From: JARRRL01 sp037380725
GTDB taxonomy: Bacteria; Pseudomonadota; Gammaproteobacteria; Pseudomonadales; JANQJO01
NCBI GenBank assembly: GCA_037380725.1
Contig: JARRRL010000074.1
Span: forward strand, 1 to 24,656
DNA: 24,656 nucleotides
Direction: 5' to 3'
Part shown: one piece after another, positions 15,580 through 22,703 of the stretch
Numbering within the stretch: the first letter of the stretch is position 1
How the letters are laid out: each line of letters begins with the position of its first letter
Translations under genes and position numbers: made by a program
The notes under the pieces: generated by a model
Seen by the model: the letters and a program-made list of their open reading frames with translations, nothing else
Told to the model about the DNA's origin: nothing
The model's database searches: none

Positions 15580-15954
15580 GGTGTACTGCTACCTTATGTT
15601 GTATAACCCACTCCGTTGATTCATCTTATTGCTCCATTTTTTGCAGGCCGTTCAGTCTGCGAGGGAGATAAAGATGAAGATCGGAAGCCATACCTAGCGG
15701 GGCTGTTGATATCGTGCGTGTTGTTTGTGAGTTTCAGAACCAGTTGGCTGATAACCTTTGAACAACTGGTTAATATATTAACGATCTTCGGCGAGGAAGT
15801 GAAACGCTGTTTTCTTATAAAATGTGATGTGATTTGTGCGATTTGTGTTAGCCGTGTGCTGTGACGGTAAGGAATTGTGACGGCAGTTCGGGGTTCGGGT
15901 CGATTTAAAATAGACGGTATACGAAGACATATAAAGTATTTAAATGGGGGTGTT
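15580..15954. other. Divergent intergenic region, DUF3135 / gamma-carbonic anhydrase
   Basis: No gene is supported. A plus-strand frame at 15616-15864 starts with TTG and has no convincing ribosome site. The main feature is the perfect 14-base palindrome at 15769-15782. TTGAAC at 15758-15763 has only a poorly spaced TATATT. Confidence 0.45.
15769..15782. promoter_or_regulatory. Perfect palindrome GTTAATATATTAAC
   Basis: This 14-base palindrome lies between the divergent DUF3135 and gamma-carbonic-anhydrase genes. It carries the same GTTAA/TTAAC half-sites as the inverted repeat upstream of the ribbon-helix-helix gene. It is a candidate operator; AT-rich palindromes can also arise by chance. 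Confidence 0.35.
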
Positions 15955-16482
15955 TTGATTTATCAGTTGGGTACCCAGACGGTCCAGATGGCCTCAGATT
16001 GTTATGTGGCGCCGAGTGCGGATGTCATTGGATGTGTTCGGCTTGAAGCGGAAGCGAGTGTGTGGTTTAACGCGGTCGTTCGCGGAGATAATGAGCCGAT
16101 TACCATCGGGCGGGCAACAAATGTGCAAGATGGGGTCGTGATTCACACTGATCCGGGGTTTCCGGTTGTGCTGGGAGATCGGGTTACTGTCGGTCATCAG
16201 GCTGTGATACATGGCGCAACGATTGGCGATGAAACATTGATTGGAATTCAAGCGGTTATTTTGAATGGTGCGGAAATAGGTGAACACTGTCTCATTGGTG
16301 CTGGCGCTTTGGTTACAGAAGGCATGAAAATTCCGGATGGATCACTGGTTTTTGGGGCTCCCGCTAAAACCATCAAGCCATTGTCGATGGCGCAGCAGCG
16401 AGCGATAGTGGCGAGTGCGCAAGTCTACGTTGAGAAGGCGCGCCGTTATCGGGCTGAACTGATGGCGCAAACGGATTTGTGA
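15955..16482 (+). CDS. Gamma-class carbonic anhydrase family protein
   Basis: A 175-residue left-handed beta-helix protein built from hexapeptide repeats. The three metal-binding histidines of the gamma-carbonic-anhydrase fold are present: His64 in VVIHTD, and His81 and His86 in GHQAVIHG. The active-site-region segment VVRGDNEPI and the closing LVFGAPAKTIKPL also match. It belongs to the branch whose members start MIYxLG, so the TTG at 15955 (preceded by GGGGG) is chosen; a longer frame opens with GTG at 15877 where AAGGAA is only two bases away. Bicarbonate/CO2 interconversion is likely, though many relatives have other or no measured activity. GATGGTA repeats follow directly after the stop. 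Confidence 0.85.
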   Translation: MIYQLGTQTVQMASDCYVAPSADVIGCVRLEAEASVWFNAVVRGDNEPITIGRATNVQDGVVIHTDPGFPVVLGDRVTVGHQAVIHGATIGDETLIGIQAVILNGAEIGEHCLIGAGALVTEGMKIPDGSLVFGAPAKTIKPLSMAQQRAIVASAQVYVEKARRYRAELMAQTDL

Positions 16483-16504
16483 TGGTAGATGGTAGTAGAT
16501 GGTA
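16481..16504. repeat. GATGGTA heptamer repeat, three copies
   Basis: GATGGTA occurs at 16481-16487, 16488-16494 and, after GTA, at 16498-16504. The first copy overlaps the stop codon of the gamma-carbonic-anhydrase gene. This looks like slippage-generated sequence. Confidence 0.7.
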
Positions 16505-16516
16505 AAAGGTTTATGA

Positions 16517-17710
16517 TCAGCGTGCGATGTTTGGTTTGTGCTCGGTATGGGGGGTGTGGGCGCTGCGTTGGTTCCAGCGGGTCAGTTTGGCTGTTTTTAC
16601 CACGTTGTCGCGAGTTTGTAAGACCTCGATGATGTAGTCATTGACTTTCAGGCTGATGTTGTTTTCTGGAATGAACTCCAGGCGTCCAATGATGAGGCCG
16701 CTGAGCGTTTTGGGACCATCAGTTGGTAAATCCCAATGCAGGTATTTGTTGATATCGCGAATATTGGTCGTACCATCGATGATGAAATACCCCTCCTCGT
16801 TTTCAAGTGGGTGAATGTCTTTACTTGAGCTGGTATAGTCCGTGGTGAATTCACCTACGATTTCTTCAAGAATATCATCCACCGTGACGAGTCATTGTAT
16901 GTCACCGTATTCATCGACCACTAATGCCATGCGATTTTTGGTTTTTTGAAAGTTGTTCAGTTGTGTGTGTAAGGGGGTGCCTTCCAGGGTGTAGTAAGGA
17001 TCGTCGGTGTAATGCAGCAGATTGGTGATGGTTTTCGCATCTGATGAGGCGAGAAACTGGCCCAACTTACGCATATGCAGTACGCCCATCGGGTGATTTA
17101 AATTGTTTTTGAACACGGGCATACGTGTGTGTTGTCCGGCGCGGATTTGTTGCAGAATGCTGTCCACGTCGTTTTCAATATCTAAACCATGGATTTCGTT
17201 GCGTGGCACCATGATGTCTTCCACAGTCACGTGCTCGAGATCCAGAACGCTTACCAGGGTGCTAAATACGTTCACCAGCCACACGAGTGGGTAAAGTAGG
17301 GTGAGCAAAGGCCGCAAAATGTGCGCCGCAAGAAAAGCAATGCGTTCGGGCTTAAAAGCGGCTAGCGTTTTAGGCGTGACTTCAGCAAAAATGAGGATGA
17401 TGATGGTGAGCGTCATGGTGGCGATGGCGATGCCATTGTCACCAAACCAGCTGAGCGCTAATACGGTTGCCAGTGATGAAGCAAGGATGTTGACAAAATT
17501 ATTACCTATCAAGATAACGCCAATTAATTGCTCGGGTTTGTCGAGTAGCGCTTTGGCTTTTTGTGCGCCACGGTGACCTTGGCGCGCTAAGTGCTTGAGA
17601 CGATATCGATTTAAAGACATCATGCCGGTCTCCGAGCCAGAGAAAAAACCGGATAGCAGTATTAAGCCTGCTAACAGCGCGAGTAATAACCCGTGTGATG
17701 TGTCTTGCAC
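16517..17710 (-). pseudogene. corB: CNNM/CBS (CorB/YfjD-like) membrane protein gene with an in-frame TGA
   Basis: The intact family consists of inner-membrane proteins with an N-terminal CNNM domain, a CBS pair and a C-terminal CorC_HlyC domain, linked to magnesium/cobalt efflux. Here the CNNM part (ASSLATVLA, FAEVTPKTLAAFKPERIAF), the CBS part (VTVEDIMVPRNEI ... LVVDEYGDIQ) and the CorC part (DDILEEIVGEFTTD ... IDGTTNIRDINKYLHWDLP) are all recognisable in one frame. A TGA at 16894-16892 sits where the family has Gly in GDIQGLVT, and the next codons continue with LVTVDDILEE. In addition, between LVWLVN and VLDLEHV, some 44 residues present in E. coli YfjD (the SLSKEELRTIV region) are missing, with the junction near 17252-17268. 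Two lesions suggest a decayed gene. Its position beside ypjD and ffh matches E. coli. Confidence 0.85.
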
Positions 17711-17796
17711 AATGGATCCCTTCTTTGCAGATAACCAATACGACGTAACTGACCTGAGCCAAGCAGTAGGATGATAAAGTGTGTTGACAAAGTTAT

Positions 17797-18612
17797 TTAT
17801 TGAATAATAAGTTCCAGAGCGATTTTACTGCCGAGATAACCCACGAGCATCAAGGCGATGCCCCAGCGGGTGAGACGTAAAGCGTGATGTCCGCGCCAAC
17901 CAGCAAACCAGTGTCCGAAGAGCACAGCCGTCAACAGGATCCAAGCAAGTACAGTAAAGAAAGTTTTATGAGCCAGATGTTGTCCGAAGAAATCATCAAA
18001 AGCAATGAACCCTGTTGCCATGGAGAGGGACAGTAGGCACCAACCTAGGGCGAGCGACTCGAACAAAATTTTCTCCGTGGTTTGGAGCGGTGGCAGCGAT
18101 ATCTTGGGGTTAGCATGATGATTTTTCAGTGATTTGGATTGAATAGAAGCCATCAAGCTTTGCACAAAAGCAACAATAAGGGTTCCCCAGGCGGTGATTG
18201 ACAGTAGAATATGGCCACTCTGTGCTACGGTCAGATCGTTCAGTGGTGCGTTAGTCTCAAAAAAGTGACTGATGGGCACGCACACGATGGCTGCGATAAG
18301 CAATATGGGGGTCAGTGCATTTAAAGCGGGTCGCCAATAGCTGGCGCTGAAGGCTATAGCTAAGGTGGTGGCGCTGCTGGCTGACAGCATGGCGAACAAG
18401 CCGGCATTAAAGCCATTGGGTCGCCATATGAGGGAGATGAGACTGAGGCCATGCAGTAAGAGTCCGAAGGCGATTAGTATTCGCAACAAACGGTTATATT
18501 GAGTGAGTTGCTCGCGCCACAGCTTTCTGGCGTAAAACAGTGCTACGGCATATAGCGTGATGGCTAGGACGCCAGCGCCAGCGCCGGCACCTACCGCAGG
18601 GGGTAGGAGCAT
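17797..18612 (-). CDS. ypjD: YpjD/CcsA-like inner-membrane protein
   Basis: A 271-residue polytopic protein with about eight hydrophobic segments, of the cytochrome c assembly (CcsA/HemX-like) family. Segments such as GHILLSITAWGTLIVAFVQSL and LAHKTFFTVLAWILLTAVLFGHWFAGWRG match YpjD. The Trp-rich haem-handling WWD motif of true CcsA/CcmF proteins is not visible, so a haem role should not be assumed; E. coli YpjD (CorE) has been linked with metal-resistance phenotypes together with CorB. GAGGA about seven bases before the ATG at 18612 supports the start. It diverges from ffh, and the corB-like pseudogene follows in the same direction after about 86 bases. Confidence 0.88.
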   Translation of the reverse strand: MLLPPAVGAGAGAGVLAITLYAVALFYARKLWREQLTQYNRLLRILIAFGLLLHGLSLISLIWRPNGFNAGLFAMLSASSATTLAIAFSASYWRPALNALTPILLIAAIVCVPISHFFETNAPLNDLTVAQSGHILLSITAWGTLIVAFVQSLMASIQSKSLKNHHANPKISLPPLQTTEKILFESLALGWCLLSLSMATGFIAFDDFFGQHLAHKTFFTVLAWILLTAVLFGHWFAGWRGHHALRLTRWGIALMLVGYLGSKIALELIIQ

Positions 18613-18912
18613 ACCAGTTCCTCTTATGCTTTCTCGTTATAAAATGAGTTTAACGTTTCTTCGGTTACTTAAGCGCTAGGAGCAGAGTTTGACACAGGGC
18701 TGTGTGATTGGCTAGAAAGCACATCTGCATCTGTCCGGTCAGGCGCTCAGAGAATTGTAAGGGCTTTTGGTTTGATGCAACACGATAGATTTGGACAATA
18801 CCACGCGGTTTTTGCGTAGTAGTGGTGTTTGTTATTGTTACAAGTATGCCCGAACAGTAAGTGAGTGATTTTTAGTAATTAATCAATGAGTCCGTATGTT
18901 GGTGAGGTGGAT
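18613..18912. other. Divergent ypjD/ffh intergenic region
   Basis: Holds the promoter candidate at 18689-18718. A TATAAC on the minus strand (18641-18636) could serve ypjD, but no good -35 element accompanies it. No gene is supported here. Confidence 0.5.
18689..18718 (+). promoter_or_regulatory. Candidate ffh promoter with an internal palindrome
   Basis: TTGACA (18689-18694, perfect -35) is followed after 18 bases by TAGAAA (18713-18718, four of six -10 matches). Between them lies a perfect inverted repeat ACACAG-GG-CTGTGT (18692-18705), placed where a repressor would block polymerase. The transcript would have a leader of about 187 bases before ffh. Confidence 0.4.
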
Positions 18913-20292
18913 ATGTTTGACAATTTATCGGAACGTTTGACGGGTACTTTAAAGGGGCTGATGGGGCGTGGGCGCCTGACGGAAGATAACATCGAGGAAA
19001 CGTTGCGTGAGGTGCGTAAGGCCTTGCTGGAAGCTGACGTGGCTTTACCCATTGCGAAGCAATTTGTGGCGCGGGTTCAGGAAAAGGCCGTTGGGCAGAA
19101 AGTCATTGAATCCCTGACGCCTGGGCAAATGCTGGTGAAAATTGTGCAGGCGGAGTTGGTCTCCTTGATGGGTGAGGCGAATGACTCGCTCGATTTGAAG
19201 GCGGCGCCGCCCGTGGTGATCTTGATGGCGGGTTTGCAAGGCGCGGGTAAAACGACGTCGGTCGCTAAATTGGCCCGCTGGCTTCAAGAACGGGCTAAGA
19301 AATCGGTGATGGTCGTCAGTACGGATGTCTATCGACCAGCGGCGATTGATCAATTGGAGACCTTGTCCAATCAGGTCGGGGCAACTTTTTGGCCATCGAC
19401 GCCAGCGCAAAAACCCGTTGATATTGCGCAAGAGGCGGTGCAGGCCGCTCGGACTCACGTCATGGATGTGTTGATTATCGATACGGCGGGGCGGCTCCAC
19501 ATTGATGACGAAATGATGCTTGAAATTAAGCAGTTGCATGAGGTTGTGCGTCCAACTGAAACGTTGTTTGTGGTAGATGCCATGACGGGGCAAGACGCGG
19601 TGAACACGGCGAAAGTGTTTAATGATGCGCTGCCCTTGACGGGGGTGATTTTAACCAAAGCGGATGGTGATGCGCGTGGTGGCGCTGCGCTATCGGTTAA
19701 AGCTGTAACGGGTAAACCCATCAAGTTTCTTGGGGTGGGGGAAAAGAATGATGCGCTGGAGCCCTTTTATCCGGATCGTATGGCGTCGCGTATTTTGGGC
19801 ATGGGTGATGTGCTGACCTTGGTGGAGGAAGCCGAGCGTAAGCTGGATAAAAAGAAAGCGGACCGTTTGGCCTCAAAGTTGAAGAAGGGGCGCGGCTTTG
19901 ATTTGGAAGATATGCTGGAGCAGTTTCAGCAGATGAAGAAAATGGGTGGTATAGCCAGCATGCTGGATAAATTGCCCGGTATGGGTGGATTGGCCAAAAT
20001 GGCCTCTGCGGCGAACAGTGAAGGCACGATGAAACAGGTTGAGGCAATTATTTTGTCTATGACGATTCATGAGCGCCGTTTTCCAGATGTGATCAGTGGT
20101 TCACGAAAACGTCGGATTGCGGCGGGTTCGGGTATGGAGATTCAAGATGTAAATCGTTTGTTGAAACAGTACAAGCAAATGCAAAAGGTGATGAAAAAGT
20201 TTGGAAAGAAGGGCGGCATGAAATCGATCATGCGCAGTATGGAAGGAATGATGGGGGGTGGCGGTGGCTTGCCGCCTGGCTTTGGTCGTTAA
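18913..20292 (+). CDS. ffh: Signal recognition particle protein Ffh
   Basis: The GTPase subunit of the bacterial signal recognition particle, which binds signal sequences and 4.5S RNA and delivers ribosomes to FtsY. The N domain begins MFDNLSERLTGTLKGL. The G domain shows GLQGAGKTTSVAKLA (P-loop, 107-121), DVYRPAAIDQL, DTAGRL and TKADGDARGG. The methionine-rich M domain shows ASMLDKLPGMGG, the RNA-binding SGSRKRRIAAGSG, and a GMMGGGGG tail. The ATG at 18913 is chosen since it matches the family start and has GAGGTGG just upstream; the frame could open at 18886. It is 459 residues (E. coli 453). An inverted repeat CGTTAAC-N6-GTTAACG at 20287-20306 overlaps its stop but has no T-tract. Confidence 0.97.
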   Translation: MFDNLSERLTGTLKGLMGRGRLTEDNIEETLREVRKALLEADVALPIAKQFVARVQEKAVGQKVIESLTPGQMLVKIVQAELVSLMGEANDSLDLKAAPPVVILMAGLQGAGKTTSVAKLARWLQERAKKSVMVVSTDVYRPAAIDQLETLSNQVGATFWPSTPAQKPVDIAQEAVQAARTHVMDVLIIDTAGRLHIDDEMMLEIKQLHEVVRPTETLFVVDAMTGQDAVNTAKVFNDALPLTGVILTKADGDARGGAALSVKAVTGKPIKFLGVGEKNDALEPFYPDRMASRILGMGDVLTLVEEAERKLDKKKADRLASKLKKGRGFDLEDMLEQFQQMKKMGGIASMLDKLPGMGGLAKMASAANSEGTMKQVEAIILSMTIHERRFPDVISGSRKRRIAAGSGMEIQDVNRLLKQYKQMQKVMKKFGKKGGMKSIMRSMEGMMGGGGGLPPGFGR

Positions 20293-20401
20293 CGCTAATG
20301 TTAACGCGAAGCTATGTGCACTGATTGACTAATCACGCCGCGCTGCGAGAGTGAACTCACGCTGATTTTTGCTGAAAGTCCATTCAGTTCATGAAGAGGC
20401 A

Positions 20402-20430
20402 TTGGCTTCGTTGCTCGATTCTCGTATAAT
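20402..20430 (+). promoter_or_regulatory. Strong sigma-70 promoter for rpsP-rimM-trmD-rplS
   Basis: TTGGCT (20402-20407) and a perfect TATAAT (20425-20430) are separated by exactly 17 bases. The bases after the -10 (CGGTCGCC) form a GC-rich discriminator, the kind often found at stringently controlled ribosomal promoters. The start near 20437 gives a leader of about 126 bases before rpsP. Confidence 0.75.
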
Positions 20431-20562
20431 CGGTCGCCTTTTGGGATAGCTTGTGTGCGGTTATTGTTGTGAGGCGCTCTGGCAGTTAGGGCGGGTTTCA
20501 GGCAGTACTTGTTGTTTTTCGTTAAAAGTTGTTTAAAATTTGCTCTACGAAGGGGAAAGGTT

Positions 20563-20820
20563 ATGGTGGTGATCCGTTTAGCGCGAGCTGGCGCAAAAAA
20601 GCGTCCTTTTTATCACATTGTGGTGATGAACAAGTCAGTCGCTCGTGATGGTAAGTTTATTGAACGGCTGGGTTTCTATAACCCCGTGGCGCGTGGTCAA
20701 GCAGAGACATTGCGCTTGAACGTTGAACGCATTGATTATTGGCTTGCTCAAGGCGCGCAGCTGTCTGATACCGTTCGTTCATTGGTGAAGCAAGCGCGCC
20801 AGAACGCTGAAGCAGCTTAA
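20563..20820 (+). CDS. rpsP: 30S ribosomal protein S16
   Basis: An 85-residue component of the small ribosomal subunit. The hallmark start VIRLARAGAKKRPFYHIVV is followed by DGKFIERLGFYNPVA and RIDYWLAQGAQLSDTV, matching bacterial S16 throughout (E. coli 82 residues). The ATG at 20563 is preceded by GGGGAAAGG; upstream in-frame codons back to 20509 look unlike the protein. It is the first gene of the conserved four-gene operon. Confidence 0.97.
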   Translation: MVVIRLARAGAKKRPFYHIVVMNKSVARDGKFIERLGFYNPVARGQAETLRLNVERIDYWLAQGAQLSDTVRSLVKQARQNAEAA

Positions 20821-20841
20821 TCGATCTGATCTTGGTTTTTT

Positions 20842-21417
20842 ATGTCTGCAAATGGTGTGGAAAATAATGCGGCAGATACCCCACGGATACCGTTGACGGT
20901 TGGGCGAATTGGTCAGCCTTTTGGCGTGAAGGGTTGGCTGCGTGTGATGTCGTATTGTGAGCCACCCGATAATATTTTGCATTACGATTCGTGGTGGTTG
21001 CGGAGCCCCGTATGTGGCAAGGCGCAAGCGGTATGGTCTCGCTGTCGTGTGAGGGAGATAAAACCGCATGGCAAAGGCTATGTGTGCCACTTCGAAGGTC
21101 TGACTGATCGAGAGAGTGCGCTGGCCTTACGCGGAGCAGAGATTGTCATCGAGCGTGATGAGCTTCCGGATCTGAGTGAGAACGATTTTTACTGGTATCA
21201 GTTGGTGGGCTTACCGGTCCGCACGATTGCTGGTGAATCGCTGGGCTCGATCGACTCATTGCTTGAGACGGGCGCGAACGATGTTGTGGTTGTAAAACCG
21301 ACGCCAGAAAGTATTGATGAGCGTCGGCGCTTGATACCATATCGGTTTGGCGAAGTTGTGAAATCCATTTCATTGGAACCAGCCTGTATGGTTGTGGATT
21401 GGGATGTGGATTTCTAG
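20842..21417 (+). CDS. rimM: Ribosome maturation factor RimM
   Basis: A 191-residue 16S rRNA processing factor that binds ribosomal protein S19 during 30S maturation. The RimM N domain is shown by LTVGRIGQPFGVKGWLRVMSY and the PRC-barrel C domain by FYWYQLVGLPV, LGSIDSLLETGANDVVVV and LIPYRFGEVVKSI. A short N-terminal extension (about 16 residues, MSANGVENNAADTPRI) precedes the family start. It lies 21 bases downstream of rpsP. No strong Shine-Dalgarno sequence is visible before the ATG, which fits translation from a polycistronic mRNA with coupling. Confidence 0.95.
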   Translation: MSANGVENNAADTPRIPLTVGRIGQPFGVKGWLRVMSYCEPPDNILHYDSWWLRSPVCGKAQAVWSRCRVREIKPHGKGYVCHFEGLTDRESALALRGAEIVIERDELPDLSENDFYWYQLVGLPVRTIAGESLGSIDSLLETGANDVVVVKPTPESIDERRRLIPYRFGEVVKSISLEPACMVVDWDVDF

Positions 21418-21448
21418 GTGATTTGGAAGAGACGGGCTCTGTAGCATC

Positions 21449-22225
21449 ATGGTATACACCTTTGGTGTGGTAACGATTTTTCCGGAAATGCTGTCAGCCG
21501 TGACGGAATATGGTGTGGTGGGCCGCGCGTTTCGTGATCAACGTTGTCGCTTGTGCTCTGTGAATCCGCGTGATTACACTCAGGATGCGCATCGGACTGT
21601 GGATGACCTGCCATATGGGGGTGGTCCGGGAATGGTGATGAAACCTGAACCGCTGATGGCGGCATTGAATGCCTTGAAGCAACAACCTGCATTGGTGCAA
21701 GCACCGGTGTTGTATTTGTCACCACAAGGACGACCTGTAGATCAACTTAGGGTGGATGAGTGGGCTTCGGCGTCTGGGCTGATTCTGTTGTCGGGTCGTT
21801 ATGAAGGTATCGACGAACGCGTCATTGCCTTGGGGGTTGATGCGGAAGTGAGTGTTGGTGATTTTGTGGTGTCGGGTGGCGAGCTACCAGCGATGATGCT
21901 AATGGATGCGATTGCGCGTCGACTACCAGGTGTGTTGGGTGATGAGACCTCGTCGACTCAGGATTCTTTTGTGGCGGGGCGCTTGGACTGGCCACATTAC
22001 ACCAGACCGTTCCAATATGCGGGTCTGAGTGTGCCCGATGTGCTGCGCTCTGGTCATCATGAGCGTATTCAAGCGTGGCGTCATCGCCAAGCGTGTGAGC
22101 GAACAGTGGCTCGGCGACCCGATTTACTGGAGAGGTGGCCGCTGAGTACGAAAGAACAAGCTTTTCTGCAAGATGGATATCGTGACGGTAAATCGGATAA
22201 CCCCTTGTTAAAAACCAAAGGTTGA
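21449..22225 (+). CDS. trmD: tRNA (guanine-N1-)-methyltransferase
   Basis: Methylates G37 of tRNAs that read CNN codons, using S-adenosylmethionine, which prevents frameshifting. The 258-residue SPOUT-fold enzyme shows FGVVTIFPEML, the DLPYGGGPGMVMKPEP loop (53-68), the knot segment LLSGRYEGIDERV (113-125), GDFVVSGGELP and the catalytic-region QDSF. The ATG follows rimM by 31 bases. Its stop codon lies inside the first copy of a 14-base tandem duplication. Confidence 0.97.
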   Translation: MVYTFGVVTIFPEMLSAVTEYGVVGRAFRDQRCRLCSVNPRDYTQDAHRTVDDLPYGGGPGMVMKPEPLMAALNALKQQPALVQAPVLYLSPQGRPVDQLRVDEWASASGLILLSGRYEGIDERVIALGVDAEVSVGDFVVSGGELPAMMLMDAIARRLPGVLGDETSSTQDSFVAGRLDWPHYTRPFQYAGLSVPDVLRSGHHERIQAWRHRQACERTVARRPDLLERWPLSTKEQAFLQDGYRDGKSDNPLLKTKG

Positions 22226-22247
22226 CAGCAATAGGTTGACAGCAATA
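22220..22247. repeat. 14-bp perfect tandem duplication at the end of trmD
   Basis: GGTTGACAGCAATA occurs at 22220-22233 and 22234-22247 without a gap. The first copy includes the TGA stop of trmD and each copy carries a TTGACA -35-like hexamer. Confidence 0.85.
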
Positions 22248-22266
22248 TTTATAGGAGAGTGTGATC

Positions 22267-22620
22267 ATGTCAGGTGAAAATATTTTAGAAACCCTTGAAA
22301 AGGAGCAGTTGCGAGACGATCTGCCCGAGTTTGCGCCCGGCGATACCGTTGTTGTGCAAGTCAAGGTGCGTGAGGGAGCGCGCGAGCGGTTGCAAGCGTT
22401 TGAAGGTGTCGTCATCGCTAAGAAAAACCGAGGACTCAATTCGTCTTTTACGGTGCGTAAAATTTCGCACGGTGTGGGTGTTGAGCGGACTTTTCAGACG
22501 CACAGTCCTGTGATCGGTTCCGTATCGGTTAAGCGTCGTGGCGATGTGCGTCGAGCGAAATTGTATTATTTGCGTGGTAGAACGGGTAAATCAGCACGCA
22601 TTAAAGAAAAATTGAAGTAG
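22267..22620 (+). CDS. rplS: 50S ribosomal protein L19
   Basis: A 117-residue protein at the interface of the ribosomal subunits. The family blocks are all present: FAPGDTVVVQVKV, ERLQAFEGVVIA, NRGLNSSFTVRKIS, GVERTFQTHSPVI, VKRRGDVRRAKLYYLRGRTGK. The ATG at 22267 is chosen over the GTG at 22261 because AGGAG (22253-22257) is nine bases from the ATG but only three from the GTG. It is the last gene of the operon and is followed by a strong terminator. Confidence 0.97.
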   Translation: MSGENILETLEKEQLRDDLPEFAPGDTVVVQVKVREGARERLQAFEGVVIAKKNRGLNSSFTVRKISHGVGVERTFQTHSPVIGSVSVKRRGDVRRAKLYYLRGRTGKSARIKEKLK

Positions 22621-22655
22621 TGATCCTGAGTCAGTTAAGAAAAAACAAGTTAAGT

Positions 22656-22685
22656 AAAAAAGCCGGCGGGATGCTGGCTTTTTTT
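22656..22685. terminator. Bidirectional rho-independent terminator
   Basis: A six-A run (22656-22661), the stem GCCGGC / GCTGGC (22662-22667 and 22673-22678, with one G-U pair), the loop GGGAT and a seven-T run (22679-22685). The flanking A and T tracts extend the stem. It ends the rplS operon on the plus strand and also suits the convergent HIT-like gene on the minus strand. Confidence 0.9.
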
Positions 22686-22703
22686 ATGGGTTTAGTGTGT
22701 GTT

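Noticed and set aside
15616..15864. Plus-strand frame of 82 residues before the carbonic anhydrase gene
   Set aside because: It starts with TTG, has no ribosome site, and covers the palindrome in the divergent intergenic region.
16892..16894. Recoding of UGA as glycine
   Set aside because: Several intact genes here end in TGA (for example the transglycosylase, suhB-side RHH gene and trmD), so a reassigned code is not credible; a nonsense mutation is simpler.
20287..20306. CGTTAAC inverted repeat as the ffh terminator
   Set aside because: The stem is AT-rich, overlaps the stop codon and has no T-tract, so a rho-independent terminator is not supported.
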